DNA of 64,000 nucleotides from Selenomonas sp. WCT3 (GCA_900100835.1 FNCM01000006.1:62001-126000), one strand, 5' to 3'. Positions 28,106 through 36,939 are shown, counted from the stretch's first letter. Numbers and translations: made by a program. The notes: generated from the sequence alone by a model not told the origin.

Positions 28106-28134
28106 AAAAAGCCAGACCATTCTTTGGGTCTGGC
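28106..28134 (-). terminator. Terminator downstream of nusB
   Basis: GCCAGACC (28111-28118) pairs with GGTCTGGC (28127-28134), and TTTTT follows on the minus strand. It closes the asp23-amaP-DUF2273-nusB unit. Confidence 0.85.
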
Positions 28135-28145
28135 AGTTCGTTTCA

Positions 28146-28577
28146 TTAGCGCGAAAGCTTCATCATCGCGCCCAGGATTCCATTGACATAGCGGCTGGAA
28201 TCATCCGTACCGTACTTCTTCGCCAGTTCCACAGCCTCATTGATTGCGATATTTGGCGTAAGCTTCTCCTCCGAGAAATGAATCTCGTAGATGGCAATGC
28301 GAACCAAGTTGCGGTCTACCGCTGCCATACGCTCAATCTTCCAATCCTTCGAGCTCTCTGTAATCAAAGCATCGATTGCCTCGATATTCTCACGAGTGCC
28401 ACGAACAAGCGTCTGCACGTACGAACGGTCGCGAGAGGACATTTTCTCCCCCTCGCTCAGTGCTGTATCGATAGCCAGGGTCTCATACATTCCCTGCTGC
28501 TCTTCCGTATCTGCCTGATTTAAATCCAACTGAAAAAGCGCCTGCAGGGCTGCTTCCCTTGCTTGTCTACGACTCAT
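28146..28577 (-). CDS. nusB: Transcription antitermination factor NusB
   Basis: 143-residue helical protein that binds boxA RNA with NusE in rRNA antitermination. It starts MSRRQAREAALQALFQLD; LTPNIAINEAVELAKKYGTDDSSRYVNGILG is the conserved C-terminal helix region (shown here by key residues AVELAKKYG and FVNG-type RYVNGI). Ribosome site upstream. It is the last gene of the envelope-stress unit before the terminator. Confidence 0.95.
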   Translation of the reverse strand: MSRRQAREAALQALFQLDLNQADTEEQQGMYETLAIDTALSEGEKMSSRDRSYVQTLVRGTRENIEAIDALITESSKDWKIERMAAVDRNLVRIAIYEIHFSEEKLTPNIAINEAVELAKKYGTDDSSRYVNGILGAMMKLSR

Positions 28578-28602
28578 TACTTACCTTCCTCTACCTATAA
28601 TC

Positions 28603-28848
28603 TTAATTCCGAAAACGCTCCGACATGTGCAGCACCCTGTCGCTAATACCGCCCAAGACATTCTCCCCCTGGTCCATCTGCGCGCCAATGTAAAGACCAA
28701 TCAGCCCACAGCAAAGGACAAAGAAGGTATGCCAAAAGCCAAAACAAAGGATTGCGGTTCCCAGGATAATTCCTGCCACAGCCCCCACAGTCTTACCGCG
28801 ATGCTCCTGCCACAATGCCTGACAGATTGACTTAAACTCCTCTTTCAT
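28603..28848 (-). CDS. DUF2273 small membrane protein
   Basis: 81-residue protein with two close hydrophobic segments (VGAVAGIILGTAILCFGFW and FFVLCCGLIGLYIGAQMD) after a charged N-terminus (EEFKSICQALWQEHRGK). This pattern and the position after amaP match DUF2273, which usually travels with Asp23 and AmaP. The start is the ATG at 28848 with AAGGCGG ahead. Confidence 0.82.
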   Translation of the reverse strand: MKEEFKSICQALWQEHRGKTVGAVAGIILGTAILCFGFWHTFFVLCCGLIGLYIGAQMDQGENVLGGISDRVLHMSERFRN

Positions 28849-28862
28849 CAACAGTCACCGCC

Positions 28863-29432
28863 TTATACGACACGATGCTTTTTTGACGGCTGCGCATCGG
28901 AGACATCTTTTATCACAATAGTTACCGGCACATCAGTTAGTGCCATGGTCTGCTCAAGCTGCTGCTGGATGGTAGTGGTGAGTTTTTCCGACAGTTTCGT
29001 CACTTCGGCCTCACGTCCAACCACCAAATCAAGATGCAAGGAAAGGTCAGCGCCCTCCTTGCGGTTCTTTGCTTTCACCGTCACGCGGGCATCACGAACG
29101 CCGTGGGCCTCACGTGCCAGCCTATCGGTGAAATTGCGCAACGCATCTAATGCCACACGAACTTCTCCTCGCGGACCACTTTCAATGACATACTCACCCT
29201 TGCTGGCCACCTTCTCCTTCGAACAGGAAAACACTTGACCAAGGAGCCTCAAACTAATCAGGAGCACCACCACTGCGACAGCAATTGTCTCCTGACGGCC
29301 TAAAGCATAGTGAATCGCGTCCAGCCAAACCGCCTCAGGGAGCCATCCAAAAACTGCACCCAAGACCGAAATGGACAGAGCCAGTGTCATCAGAGACAGC
29401 AATAAGAGAAGAAATCGATTGATTAACCCCAT
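28863..29432 (-). CDS. amaP: Alkaline-shock membrane anchor protein AmaP
   Basis: 189 residues. Two N-terminal membrane helices (about 1-35 and 48-65), then a cytosolic Asp23-like domain (EVRVALDALRNFTDRLAREAHGVRDARVTV). In Staphylococcus AmaP tethers Asp23 to the membrane. Here it directly follows the asp23 gene. AGAGG is the ribosome site. Confidence 0.85.
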   Translation of the reverse strand: MGLINRFLLLLLSLMTLALSISVLGAVFGWLPEAVWLDAIHYALGRQETIAVAVVVLLISLRLLGQVFSCSKEKVASKGEYVIESGPRGEVRVALDALRNFTDRLAREAHGVRDARVTVKAKNRKEGADLSLHLDLVVGREAEVTKLSEKLTTTIQQQLEQTMALTDVPVTIVIKDVSDAQPSKKHRVV

Positions 29433-29446
29433 ATCATCAGCCTCTT

Positions 29447-29845
29447 TTAACGGACACGAACCTCATCTTCATGATTGTCATCTTCTGGGAAACCTACTCC
29501 CTGGACATGGACGTTGACCTCTACCACCGAAAGGCCCGTCATCGTCTCAATGGCCTGCTTGACATTTTCCTGGGCAGCCAATGCGATATCCGGAATACGT
29601 ACCCCGTATTTCACAATGATGTAAAGGTCAACAGCAGCTTCTTTTTCACCCACTTCGACTTTTACACCCTTGGCAAAATTCTTACGGCCAAGCATTTCCG
29701 CAATGCCACCGGCAATACCACCGCTCATGCCAGCGATACCTTCTACTTCCGTAGCAGCCAGTCCGGCAATGATGCTGACAACTTCATCTGCAATACGGAT
29801 AGAACCTAACGTACCGGTTTTCTTGATTTCTTTTTCTTTTTCCAT
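29447..29845 (-). CDS. Asp23/Gls24 family envelope stress protein
   Basis: 132 residues. It carries the family core GSIRIADEVVSIIAGLAATEVEGI, here named by its segments IRIADEVV and AATEVEGIAGM, and the C-terminal VVEVNVHVQGV. The ATG at 29845 has GGAGGG at a good distance. Asp23 proteins sit under the membrane via AmaP and respond to cell-wall stress. It heads the unit asp23-amaP-DUF2273-nusB, downstream of efp's terminator. Confidence 0.92.
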   Translation of the reverse strand: MEKEKEIKKTGTLGSIRIADEVVSIIAGLAATEVEGIAGMSGGIAGGIAEMLGRKNFAKGVKVEVGEKEAAVDLYIIVKYGVRIPDIALAAQENVKQAIETMTGLSVVEVNVHVQGVGFPEDDNHEDEVRVR

Positions 29846-29962
29846 TACGAATCCCTCCAATTTTATGACAGATGCTCTTACTCGAATATTTATACATAAT
29901 AATATTTTCGCGAAACAGCCATGGGATTCCTGCCAACCCGGAAATAATTACGAAAAAATCAT

Positions 29963-30000
29963 CAAAAAACTGCCGCACCATTTTTCCATGATGCGGCAGT
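29963..30000 (-). terminator. Terminator of efp
   Basis: A 13-bp stem, 29969-29981 with 29988-30000 (ACTGCCGCA arms, one G-U pair), then TTTTTTG on the minus strand, 25 bases beyond the efp stop. Confidence 0.88.
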
Positions 30001-30024
30001 CCAAAGCATCAAATCCCAACAGAA

Positions 30025-30582
30025 TCAAGCACGCTCGATGTAGTTGCCCGTACGGGTATCGATGCGAAGAACTTCGCCTTCGTTGATGAACAGCGGAACA
30101 CGAACCTCATAGCCCGTCTCAACTTTTGCCATCTTCGTAGCCCCCGTTGCCGTGTTGCCTTTAACGCTCGGCTCGCACTCAATAACCTTGAGGTTAACGG
30201 AGTTCGGGAGCTGAATGCCGATGATGCGGCCTTTGAACATCTGGATGGATACTTCCATATTCTCCATCAGGTAGTTCAGGGCATCACCCAGCTGCTCTTT
30301 GTTCAGCTCAACCTGCTCGTACGTTTCCGTGTTCATGAACGTGTACATGCCATCTGCCTCATAGAGGAACTGCATGTTCTGGGTCTCAAGATGTGCTGCC
30401 GGCATTTTCTCATTCGGGTTGAACGTGCGCTCAACAACAGCACCCGTCTCAACGTTCTTGATTTTCGTGCGAACGAAAGCAGCGCCTTTACCCGGTTTTA
30501 CATGCTGGAAATCAACAATCTGCCATACGCCACCATCAATCTCAATCGTGAGACCCGTGCGGAAATCAGTACTATTAATCAT
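30025..30582 (-). CDS. efp: Elongation factor P
   Basis: 185-residue, three-OB-fold factor that rescues ribosomes stalled on polyproline. The tip loop with the modifiable lysine is HVKPGKGAAFVR (about residue 32). The C-terminal signature is VRVPLFINEGEVLRIDTRTG in part (FINEGE, DTRTG). Ribosome site GGAGGG. A TATTAT -10 with an upstream TG lies about 60 bases ahead. Confidence 0.97.
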   Translation of the reverse strand: MINSTDFRTGLTIEIDGGVWQIVDFQHVKPGKGAAFVRTKIKNVETGAVVERTFNPNEKMPAAHLETQNMQFLYEADGMYTFMNTETYEQVELNKEQLGDALNYLMENMEVSIQMFKGRIIGIQLPNSVNLKVIECEPSVKGNTATGATKMAKVETGYEVRVPLFINEGEVLRIDTRTGNYIERA

Positions 30583-30694
30583 TAACTTACGCCCTCCAAT
30601 ATATTGCCTTCACGGCATTAATTTCAATGTAACGAATCTATAATAGCATATTTTCAGCTTTTTGAAAAGGGTTCCTGGCCATCTTCTTCTGGAA

Positions 30695-31765
30695 TCAGCC
30701 CACTTCGATGAGTTCTTTGCTGGATTTAGTCAGTGGCTCGCAGCCCGTTTCCGTGACCAGCACAGTGTCCTCAATGCGCAGACCACCCCACTCCGGAATA
30801 TAGACTCCCGGCTCATCGGTAATCAACATGTTTTTCTGCAGGATATAATCTTTTTTTGGCGACATGCGCGGCTCTTCGTGGATTTCCAAACCCAGGCTGT
30901 GCCCCAGACCATGACCAAAATACTGTTTCAAGTCATACTTAGCCAGATTATCCTGTACGGCAACGTGAACGGCCTTGCCAGAAACACCAGGCTTAATCAA
31001 ATCCAACGCCAGCTTCTGGGATTCCAGTACGGCCTCATAAATGCGGCGCTGTTTTTCGTCGGCCTGCCCCACACAAATGGTACGGGTGATGTCCGAATCA
31101 TAACCGGCGTAAATAGCACCGTAGTCCATGGTCAAGAAATCGCCCTCTTCGATGACTTTCTCCGTAGCGATGCCATGGGGCAGAACGCCGCGAAGTCCTG
31201 AGGCCATAATCGTCGTAAAGGACGGGCCTTCCGAACCATTTTCGCGCATGCAGTTTTCTAAATGAGCCGCCACCTGTACCTCGGTCATACCCGGCCGCAC
31301 GTAAGTCAAAATATCCTTAAAACCAATATCGGCAATTTCACAAGCCTTGCGGATATAGCTGATTTCCTCGGCGTCTTTTATCTGGCGAAGGGTATCGAGG
31401 GTGACCGCTGTGGTAAATTCCACACCAGCTAAAAGATTCGTCAAAGTCACAAAGTCAGCATAAATCAGAGCATTGCCTTCAAAGCCGGCTTTCTTGGCCC
31501 CGGCCTTTTTCACGCATTCCGCTGTTTTTTTCCACAAACCATCCTTTTGTTCCACAATCTCAAACAGCGGCGCCTGCTGGCTAGCTTGCTCCGTATAACG
31601 GTTATCGGTGATGAGCATGGCCTTATCCCGGCTGATGACCAGCGTGGTGTCATCGCCACGGAAGCCGCTAAAGTAATGCAAATTCACATATTTTGTTACC
31701 ACTATCGCATCCAAGCCATTTTCTTCCATAAGGGCACGGATTGCCTCTAAACGACTCTCTTTCAT
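30695..31765 (-). CDS. Xaa-Pro aminopeptidase (M24B)
   Basis: Dimetal peptidase releasing residues before proline. N-terminal creatinase-like domain, then the pita-bread domain with metal ligands in DYGAIYAGYDSDITR, GHGLGHSLGLEIHEEP, TDEPGVYIP and LRIED. About 356 residues. The ATG at 31765 (MKESRLEAIRALM) has GGGAG 9 bases ahead; the TTG three codons earlier would touch that site. Upstream of efp, as in many Firmicutes where aroQ-pepP-efp are adjacent. Confidence 0.94.
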   Translation of the reverse strand: MKESRLEAIRALMEENGLDAIVVTKYVNLHYFSGFRGDDTTLVISRDKAMLITDNRYTEQASQQAPLFEIVEQKDGLWKKTAECVKKAGAKKAGFEGNALIYADFVTLTNLLAGVEFTTAVTLDTLRQIKDAEEISYIRKACEIADIGFKDILTYVRPGMTEVQVAAHLENCMRENGSEGPSFTTIMASGLRGVLPHGIATEKVIEEGDFLTMDYGAIYAGYDSDITRTICVGQADEKQRRIYEAVLESQKLALDLIKPGVSGKAVHVAVQDNLAKYDLKQYFGHGLGHSLGLEIHEEPRMSPKKDYILQKNMLITDEPGVYIPEWGGLRIEDTVLVTETGCEPLTKSSKELIEVG

Positions 31766-31821
31766 AAACGTCAACTCCCAACAATAAAAGTAGCCCTCCT
31801 CCTTAGAGAAAGGCTAAGGTC

Positions 31822-32259
31822 TTACTTTTTCAATTTGTAAATAATGGCCTCTAACGCCGCCATATAGCTTTCGATGCCGAGCCCGCATATCTGCCCCATG
31901 GCCACAGGAGCCAACACCGAATTGTGGCGGAACTCTTCCCGCTGATGGATATTGGATATGTGAACCTCGATAAGCGGGACATCAATAGCGGCAATCGCAT
32001 CGCGCAACGCAATGCTGTAATGCGTAAAAGCAGCCGCATTAAAAATGATGTAATCGTAATGATGATTGGCTTCCTGCACCTTATCGACAAGACAGCCTTC
32101 ATGATTAGACTGATAAAAGTCAATCGTAATTCCAGCTTCCTGCGCACGCGCAGCCATCATTCGTTCGATATCCTTCAGCGTCGTACTGCCATAAATTTCC
32201 GGCTCACGCGTCCCCAAAAGATTGAGATTCGGGCCATTGAGCACAAGAACTTTTGCCAT
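31822..32259 (-). CDS. aroQ: 3-dehydroquinate dehydratase, type II
   Basis: Shikimate-pathway enzyme, 145 residues. Motifs: LNGPNLNLLGTREPEIYG (start, catalytic Tyr), NAAAFTHYSIALRDA, and EVHISNIHQREEFR. Forms a dodecamer in this family. GGAGG precedes the ATG. It lies upstream of pepP and efp. Confidence 0.96.
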   Translation of the reverse strand: MAKVLVLNGPNLNLLGTREPEIYGSTTLKDIERMMAARAQEAGITIDFYQSNHEGCLVDKVQEANHHYDYIIFNAAAFTHYSIALRDAIAAIDVPLIEVHISNIHQREEFRHNSVLAPVAMGQICGLGIESYMAALEAIIYKLKK

Positions 32260-32279
32260 CTAACATCCTCCTGTCCGTT

Positions 32280-32567
32280 TTAATAGCGAACATCAAAACG
32301 CTTCTCGCCCTCGACCACCGGCCGTTCTTCGAGACTGAAGCTTTCCACCTTGATGAAGTAATTGCCTTCCCTGATGAAACCTTCCAGTTTATCGATGGCT
32401 TCAGGTTCGCCCTGCAGTTCCATCTGGACGGTTCCATCCTCCATGTTTCTTATCCAGCCGGTAACATGAAGATCCATAGCATGCTGTTGAACAAACATAC
32501 GAAAGCCGACGCCCTGAACGCGGCCGGCAGCGGTACCAAAATAACGAATAGCCAAAATCAACACCAC
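32280..32567 (-). CDS. acyP: Acylphosphatase
   Basis: Small enzyme hydrolysing acyl phosphates. Active-site Arg in AGRVQGVGFRMFVQ and Asn in GWIRNMEDGTVQ; the C-terminus is FDVRY. The start is unsettled: GTG 32567 gives 95 residues, while the TTG a few codons later would be closer to the family's usual N-terminus. Confidence 0.9.
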   Translation of the reverse strand: MVLILAIRYFGTAAGRVQGVGFRMFVQQHAMDLHVTGWIRNMEDGTVQMELQGEPEAIDKLEGFIREGNYFIKVESFSLEERPVVEGEKRFDVRY

Positions 32568-32657
32568 TTTCCAATTTTTTCATAGTATAAACAACATCTA
32601 CTTCATCATATCATAAACTTATTCAACTTTACAATAAAAATTCAAAAATGTGAAACA

Positions 32658-33890
32658 TTACCGTGCATTTGTTACATCCCGGCGCAAAATCGTATAAGGT
32701 TCCACCGGCTGTTCCATCTTCATGCGCAGAATCATCTGAGGATGCGGCGCCACCTCAATATCCTCACCATCCTCGTTCTTCATAGCAGTGATTACCTGAC
32801 GATAAAGCGGCCCCGTTGGCTGAAAGACTTCAATTTCCTGCCCCAGCTTCATATTATTACGTTGCTCTACTACCGCCCAGCCCGTTGCTTCATCATAGGA
32901 ACGGACTAAACCGACGAAATCCGACGTCTGGTCGTAGGACGTCTTGCCATAAATCTGATCCTCCGCTGTCGGCTGATGATAATAGAATCCCGTCGTATAT
33001 GTCCGGTGAGAAACTTTTTCCAATTCCTCCAGCCATTCCTGTTTGACAGTAAAATGCTCCGGGTCATCGAAATAGGCATCAATAGCCAGCCGGTAAGCTT
33101 TGACCACACTAGCCGCATAATGAACGCTTTTCATGCGGCCTTCGATTTTCAGACTGTCAACACCACTCTCGATTACATCACGAATATTCGGCATCAAACA
33201 CATATCTTTGGAATTCATGATATACGTACCACGCTCATCTTCCTCGATGGGGAAATACTGCCCTGGGCGAGTTTCCTCCACCAGCGCGTATTTCCAACGG
33301 CAGGATTGTGCACAACTGCCGCGGTTCGAATCCCGGCCGGTGAAATAATTCGACAACAGGCAACGTCCCGAATAGGAAATACACATGGCACCATGCATGA
33401 ACATTTCCAAATCCACATCGCACTTCTCACGGATTTCCCGCACTTCAGCTAGAGACATCTCCCGGGCCAGCACCACGCGCTTGGCCCCAAGCTTCTTCCA
33501 GGCATTAACCGTCGCCCAGTTTGTATTGTTCGCCTGCGTGCTGATGTGAAGCTCCATCTCCGGAATGAGTTCCCGGCACATCATAAAGACGCCAAGATCA
33601 GCCACCAGCAGGGCATCGACCTTAATCGCTGCCAGATACTTCAGATAATCCGGCAGACCGATAAGATCCCCATTATGGGGAAAGATGTTGACTGTCACAT
33701 ACACCTTGCGGTTTCGTTCATGAGCAAATTCCACGGCTTCCTTCAATTCTTCACGGCTGAAGTTGCCGCCAAAGGCCCGAAGGCCAAAGGCTTTGCCCCC
33801 CAGATAGACAGCATCCGCTCCGTAAAGGATTGCCATCTTCATTTTTTCCAGATTTCCCGCCGGCGCTAACAGCTCAGGCTTTTTTATCAT
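32658..33890 (-). CDS. trhP: TrhP-type U32 protein, tRNA U34 hydroxylase
   Basis: Fe-S, prephenate-dependent enzyme that makes ho5U at tRNA position 34, by family knowledge (E. coli YegQ, B. subtilis YrrO). Starts MIKKPELLAPAGNLEKMKMA from the ATG at 33890 with AGGAGG. Cysteines in YSGRCLLSNY and GSCAQSCRW. KIEGRMKSVHYAASVVKAYR is a family segment (key KIEGRMKS). The C-terminal U32_C domain follows. 410 residues. Adjacent to trmR, which methylates its product. An extended frame to 33953 lacks a ribosome site. Confidence 0.9.
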   Translation of the reverse strand: MIKKPELLAPAGNLEKMKMAILYGADAVYLGGKAFGLRAFGGNFSREELKEAVEFAHERNRKVYVTVNIFPHNGDLIGLPDYLKYLAAIKVDALLVADLGVFMMCRELIPEMELHISTQANNTNWATVNAWKKLGAKRVVLAREMSLAEVREIREKCDVDLEMFMHGAMCISYSGRCLLSNYFTGRDSNRGSCAQSCRWKYALVEETRPGQYFPIEEDERGTYIMNSKDMCLMPNIRDVIESGVDSLKIEGRMKSVHYAASVVKAYRLAIDAYFDDPEHFTVKQEWLEELEKVSHRTYTTGFYYHQPTAEDQIYGKTSYDQTSDFVGLVRSYDEATGWAVVEQRNNMKLGQEIEVFQPTGPLYRQVITAMKNEDGEDIEVAPHPQMILRMKMEQPVEPYTILRRDVTNAR

Positions 33891-33912
33891 AAAAGGATTC
33901 CTCCTAAAAAAC

Positions 33913-34530
33913 TTAAAACGTATCTTTTTTCCGCCGCGTAACCGCCAGCCCATCGCCGTTTTCCATAATTTTCGTGGAATATCCTGGCCGCTTCGTCACC
34001 AGCTCAAGATACTCACGCAGTCGCTTCACGATGGTCTTATAGCGCCGCGGCGGTTTCTCCTCCGAGCACACATACCCCCGAAACAGAACGTTATCGGCTA
34101 AGATAACCGCCGAATCCGCCAGCAGGGGCTCAATTTTGTGGAAATAGTCCACATACTGCCCCTTGGCCGCATCGATGAAAACGAAATCAAAGGGAGCATC
34201 CTTAGCGGCTTCTCCCGTTAACAGTTCCCCGGCATCACCGCTAAGAATGCGGATGCGGTCGGCATAAGGGGAACGGGCAATATAAGAGCGGGCTGTATTC
34301 ACCCGCTCTTCACTGAGTTCCATGGTTGTGATGGTTACATCCTCGGCACTGTTTGCGGCAATCTGCAGGGTAGAATAACCAATCGCCATGCCGATTTCCA
34401 GCACGCGATGGGGTTTCTGTTCCCGCACCACCTGCAAAAAGGCCTTGCGCCCCCGCTCATTGATTATGGGCACATGATTTTCCGCGGCATATTGTTCCAT
34501 TTCCCGGAACAGCAATTCCATATCTTTCAA
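33913..34530 (-). CDS. trmR: tRNA 5-hydroxyuridine methyltransferase
   Basis: Class I SAM methyltransferase of the O-methyltransferase 3 family (B. subtilis YrrM), 205 residues. SAM-binding LEIGMAIGYSTLQIA; metal and acidic motif FVFIDAAKGQYVDY; ILADNVLFRGYV. It converts ho5U34 to mo5U34. The TTG at 34530 is favoured because AGGAG is 6 bases ahead. Between mltG and trhP, the same order as yrrL-yrrM-yrrO in Bacillus. Confidence 0.9.
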   Translation of the reverse strand: MKDMELLFREMEQYAAENHVPIINERGRKAFLQVVREQKPHRVLEIGMAIGYSTLQIAANSAEDVTITTMELSEERVNTARSYIARSPYADRIRILSGDAGELLTGEAAKDAPFDFVFIDAAKGQYVDYFHKIEPLLADSAVILADNVLFRGYVCSEEKPPRRYKTIVKRLREYLELVTKRPGYSTKIMENGDGLAVTRRKKDTF

Positions 34531-34553
34531 AACTTACTCCTGCCTTTGCCTCA

Positions 34554-35666
34554 TCAACGCACTTGATTGACGATAACCTGATGGTCTGCATAATTCGTCG
34601 AATAGTGATTGTGACCTTTGCGGTCTGCTACGAAATACAAATAATCGGTATCCGCCGGATAGAGCACCGCCTTAATGGCCGCCATGCCCGGGCTGGCGAT
34701 GGGTCCTGGTGGCAGTCCGCGATGCAGATAAGTATTATAGGGCGATTCGATTTTCGTATCCTTAATCGATACATCCTCTTTGGGGGCATCCAGCAAATAC
34801 TGCAAGGTCGTGTCCGATTGCAGTGGCATGCCAATCTTCAGCCGCTTAAAAAACACCTGAGCAATAATCGGCCGGTCCTCGGCGTAAAGGGCCTCTTTTT
34901 CCACCAACGATGCCAGGGTGATAAGATCAAAAATCGAAAGATTCATCTCCCGAGCCCGGGCGCGAAGCTCCGGCGTCAAACGGGTATCAAAATCCTCAGC
35001 CATCATCTTCATGATGGATTCCGGCGTAGGGTCTTCATGGAGTTCATAGGTATCAGGAAAAAGAAATCCCTCGCAGGCATAGCGAATATCTTCCTTGCGC
35101 TCGATATAATCATAAGGCGCGTATTTTTTCGCTTTCGCTAAAAATTCCTGCTCATCCACCAGCCCCTCATCGGCTAGCCGCTTGGCGATTTCTTTGACCC
35201 CAAACCCTTCCGGAATCGTGAACTTCACTACGGTGGTATCCCCGGAAACCAGCTTGTGCAGCACTTCCTCCGCCGACATATTCGGCTTCATGGCATATAC
35301 GCCAGACTTAAAATGGCTGGCCACATCACTGGTCTTCACCTTCCACCAAAAGGAAAACTTACTTTCCAGGACACCATGCTTTACCAATTCATCCCCAATA
35401 TCACTGGCACTCATTCCCGGTTTTACTGAAACATAAATCGGCTGATCCGCAGAAATCGACGCCCGCGGGGTAGAACTACTGCAGAAGATGGCCGTACAAA
35501 CTCCTACGAAAACTAACAGTACCAGCACCGCTGCTACTGCCCAGCGTTTCCAAGTCATCGTGTCACTTGCCGCAGCCAATTTATCCGTCAGCCAATCCCA
35601 ACTGTCTTCATGGTCCGACAACCACTTCTGCACGCTCTCCTGCCGGCCCTTGAACTTATCCCACAC
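34554..35666 (-). CDS. mltG: Endolytic murein transglycosylase MltG
   Basis: Inner-membrane enzyme that cuts nascent glycan strands. Cytosolic N-terminus, one membrane helix (RWAVAAVLVLLVFVGVCTAIF), LysM-like region, then the YceG catalytic domain with Glu in ASLVEKEALYAEDRP. I prefer a GTG start at 35666 with GGGGAG 6 bases ahead (370 residues). The longer frame to 35708 begins inside the yrzB terminator hairpin. Contains the family's DTTLQYLLD and YNTYLHRGLPPGPI motifs. Confidence 0.93.
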   Translation of the reverse strand: MWDKFKGRQESVQKWLSDHEDSWDWLTDKLAAASDTMTWKRWAVAAVLVLLVFVGVCTAIFCSSSTPRASISADQPIYVSVKPGMSASDIGDELVKHGVLESKFSFWWKVKTSDVASHFKSGVYAMKPNMSAEEVLHKLVSGDTTVVKFTIPEGFGVKEIAKRLADEGLVDEQEFLAKAKKYAPYDYIERKEDIRYACEGFLFPDTYELHEDPTPESIMKMMAEDFDTRLTPELRARAREMNLSIFDLITLASLVEKEALYAEDRPIIAQVFFKRLKIGMPLQSDTTLQYLLDAPKEDVSIKDTKIESPYNTYLHRGLPPGPIASPGMAAIKAVLYPADTDYLYFVADRKGHNHYSTNYADHQVIVNQVR

Positions 35667-35695
35667 AGTAATCTCCCCATTCCTCATAAAATACG

Positions 35696-35726
35696 AAAAA
35701 GCTGCCATACCCGACTGGATGGCAGC
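35696..35726 (-). terminator. Terminator between yrzB and mltG
   Basis: GCTGCCAT (35701-35708) pairs with ATGGCAGC (35719-35726), with TTTTTC following on the minus strand. It lies 13 bases after the yrzB stop, so mltG needs read-through or its own promoter. Confidence 0.8.
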
Positions 35727-35738
35727 CCTCTAACAGGA

Positions 35739-36059
35739 TTAGTCCTGCTCAGCTTCGTCACACAAAGCGTCATAGGCCTTCTGAACCGCTTCGAACTCTT
35801 CGTCCGTCGGCTCAATATATTCTTCTTCGCCGTCCTCACCCACAACGATTTTCGCAATCAGGACGTCTTCATCGTCGCAACCGCAACCGCAGCCACAGCT
35901 GTGGTCGTGTTCATCCTCTTCGTTATGCAAACCGATGAGCAGTGCGTATTTTTCATCACCTACTGGAATGATCATCTCTTCCTCGTAGTAATATTCATTG
36001 CCCTGATCGTCCGTCATAACGACAACCATGTTCTCTTCATTCATCTCTTTATCTGCCAT
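35739..36059 (-). CDS. yrzB: DUF1292 protein (YrzB-like)
   Basis: 106-residue acidic protein. It contains VVVMTDDQGNEYYYEEEM and PVGDEKYALLI, typical of DUF1292. A histidine/cysteine-rich insert (EDEHDHSCGCGCGCDDED) could bind metal. Start ATG 36059 with GAGAGGTG. The function is unknown; it is conserved between ruvX and mltG in Firmicutes. Confidence 0.9.
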   Translation of the reverse strand: MADKEMNEENMVVVMTDDQGNEYYYEEEMIIPVGDEKYALLIGLHNEEDEHDHSCGCGCGCDDEDVLIAKIVVGEDGEEEYIEPTDEEFEAVQKAYDALCDEAEQD

Positions 36060-36136
36060 AGAAATCACCTCTCAAAATAAAATTATCTCTTAGCATTTTA
36101 GCCTATTACCAGAAATCTTGTCAAGCATTACTCCCC

Positions 36137-36553
36137 TTAACGGAGGCTGTCCAAGTATCCCTGCAGGATAAAAACTGCCGCCATCTTATCAATGACCTTC
36201 TTGCGCTTCTTGCGAGAAACATCCGCTTCAATCAGAGACCGGGAAGCCGCCACCGTAGAAAGGCGCTCATCCCAAAAGGTAACCTCCACCTCAGGATAGG
36301 CCTCCTGTACCTTTGCCATAAATTCCTTCACAATGTTGCAGCGTTCGCCCTCTGAGCCATCCATATTCTTGGGCAGCCCCGAGACAAGCGACTTGGTCTC
36401 GTACTGTTCCATGAGCTCCCCTAACCGCTTTAAGTCATCTTCCTCTTTGCGACGGCGAATTGTCTCAACCCCCTGCGCCGTAAGGCCCAGCAAATCACTA
36501 ACAGCAATGCCAATTGTCCGGTCACCAATATCTAGCGACATATATCGTTTCAT
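36137..36553 (-). CDS. ruvX: RuvX/YqgF family RNase H-fold nuclease
   Basis: 138 residues. RNase H fold with acidic residues in [28 protein letters not shown] and [12 protein letters not shown]. The family is tied to pre-16S rRNA processing in E. coli and described as a putative Holliday junction resolvase. Its ATG overlaps the ireB stop (ATGA). Confidence 0.95.
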   Translation of the reverse strand: MKRYMSLDIGDRTIGIAVSDLLGLTAQGVETIRRRKEEDDLKRLGELMEQYETKSLVSGLPKNMDGSEGERCNIVKEFMAKVQEAYPEVEVTFWDERLSTVAASRSLIEADVSRKKRKKVIDKMAAVFILQGYLDSLR

Positions 36554-36804
36554 TTATCTTTTTTCTCCAAATAAGCACGTACCAACTCTTCTAGCAATTC
36601 ATCGCGTTCTAGCTTGCGAATCTGACTGCGGGCATCATTATGGCTCGTCACATAAGCCGGATCACCGGAAAGCAGATAGCCAACGAGCTGATTGATGGGA
36701 TTATAGCCCTTCTCCTCCATTGCCTTGCAAACGTTGCGGATAATCGTCTCGGCTTTGTTCTCATCATTGCCGAATTTAAACATCATAGTTTCTTCGCTTA
36801 CCAT
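36550..36804 (-). CDS. ireB: IreB regulatory protein (DUF965)
   Basis: 84-residue protein. Core [22 protein letters not shown] and [13 protein letters not shown] (family signature, shown by [14 protein letters not shown]). In Enterococcus IreB is phosphorylated by the Ser/Thr kinase IreK and affects cephalosporin resistance. GGGAGG is ahead of the ATG. First gene of the ireB-ruvX-yrzB-mltG-trmR-trhP run; a TACAAT -10 with upstream TG lies near 36840-36850. Confidence 0.96.
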   Translation of the reverse strand: MVSEETMMFKFGNDENKAETIIRNVCKAMEEKGYNPINQLVGYLLSGDPAYVTSHNDARSQIRKLERDELLEELVRAYLEKKDK

Positions 36805-36939
36805 ATCTGAATACCTCCCGAATATGTTTTCGCATTTACTATTGTATCATACTCTTGCCATATTTTCCTAAAATTTTTCTGAAACAGGACCATAAACTCC
36901 AGCAAAATTATTTTATTTATATCATATTCTAAAAATTCA

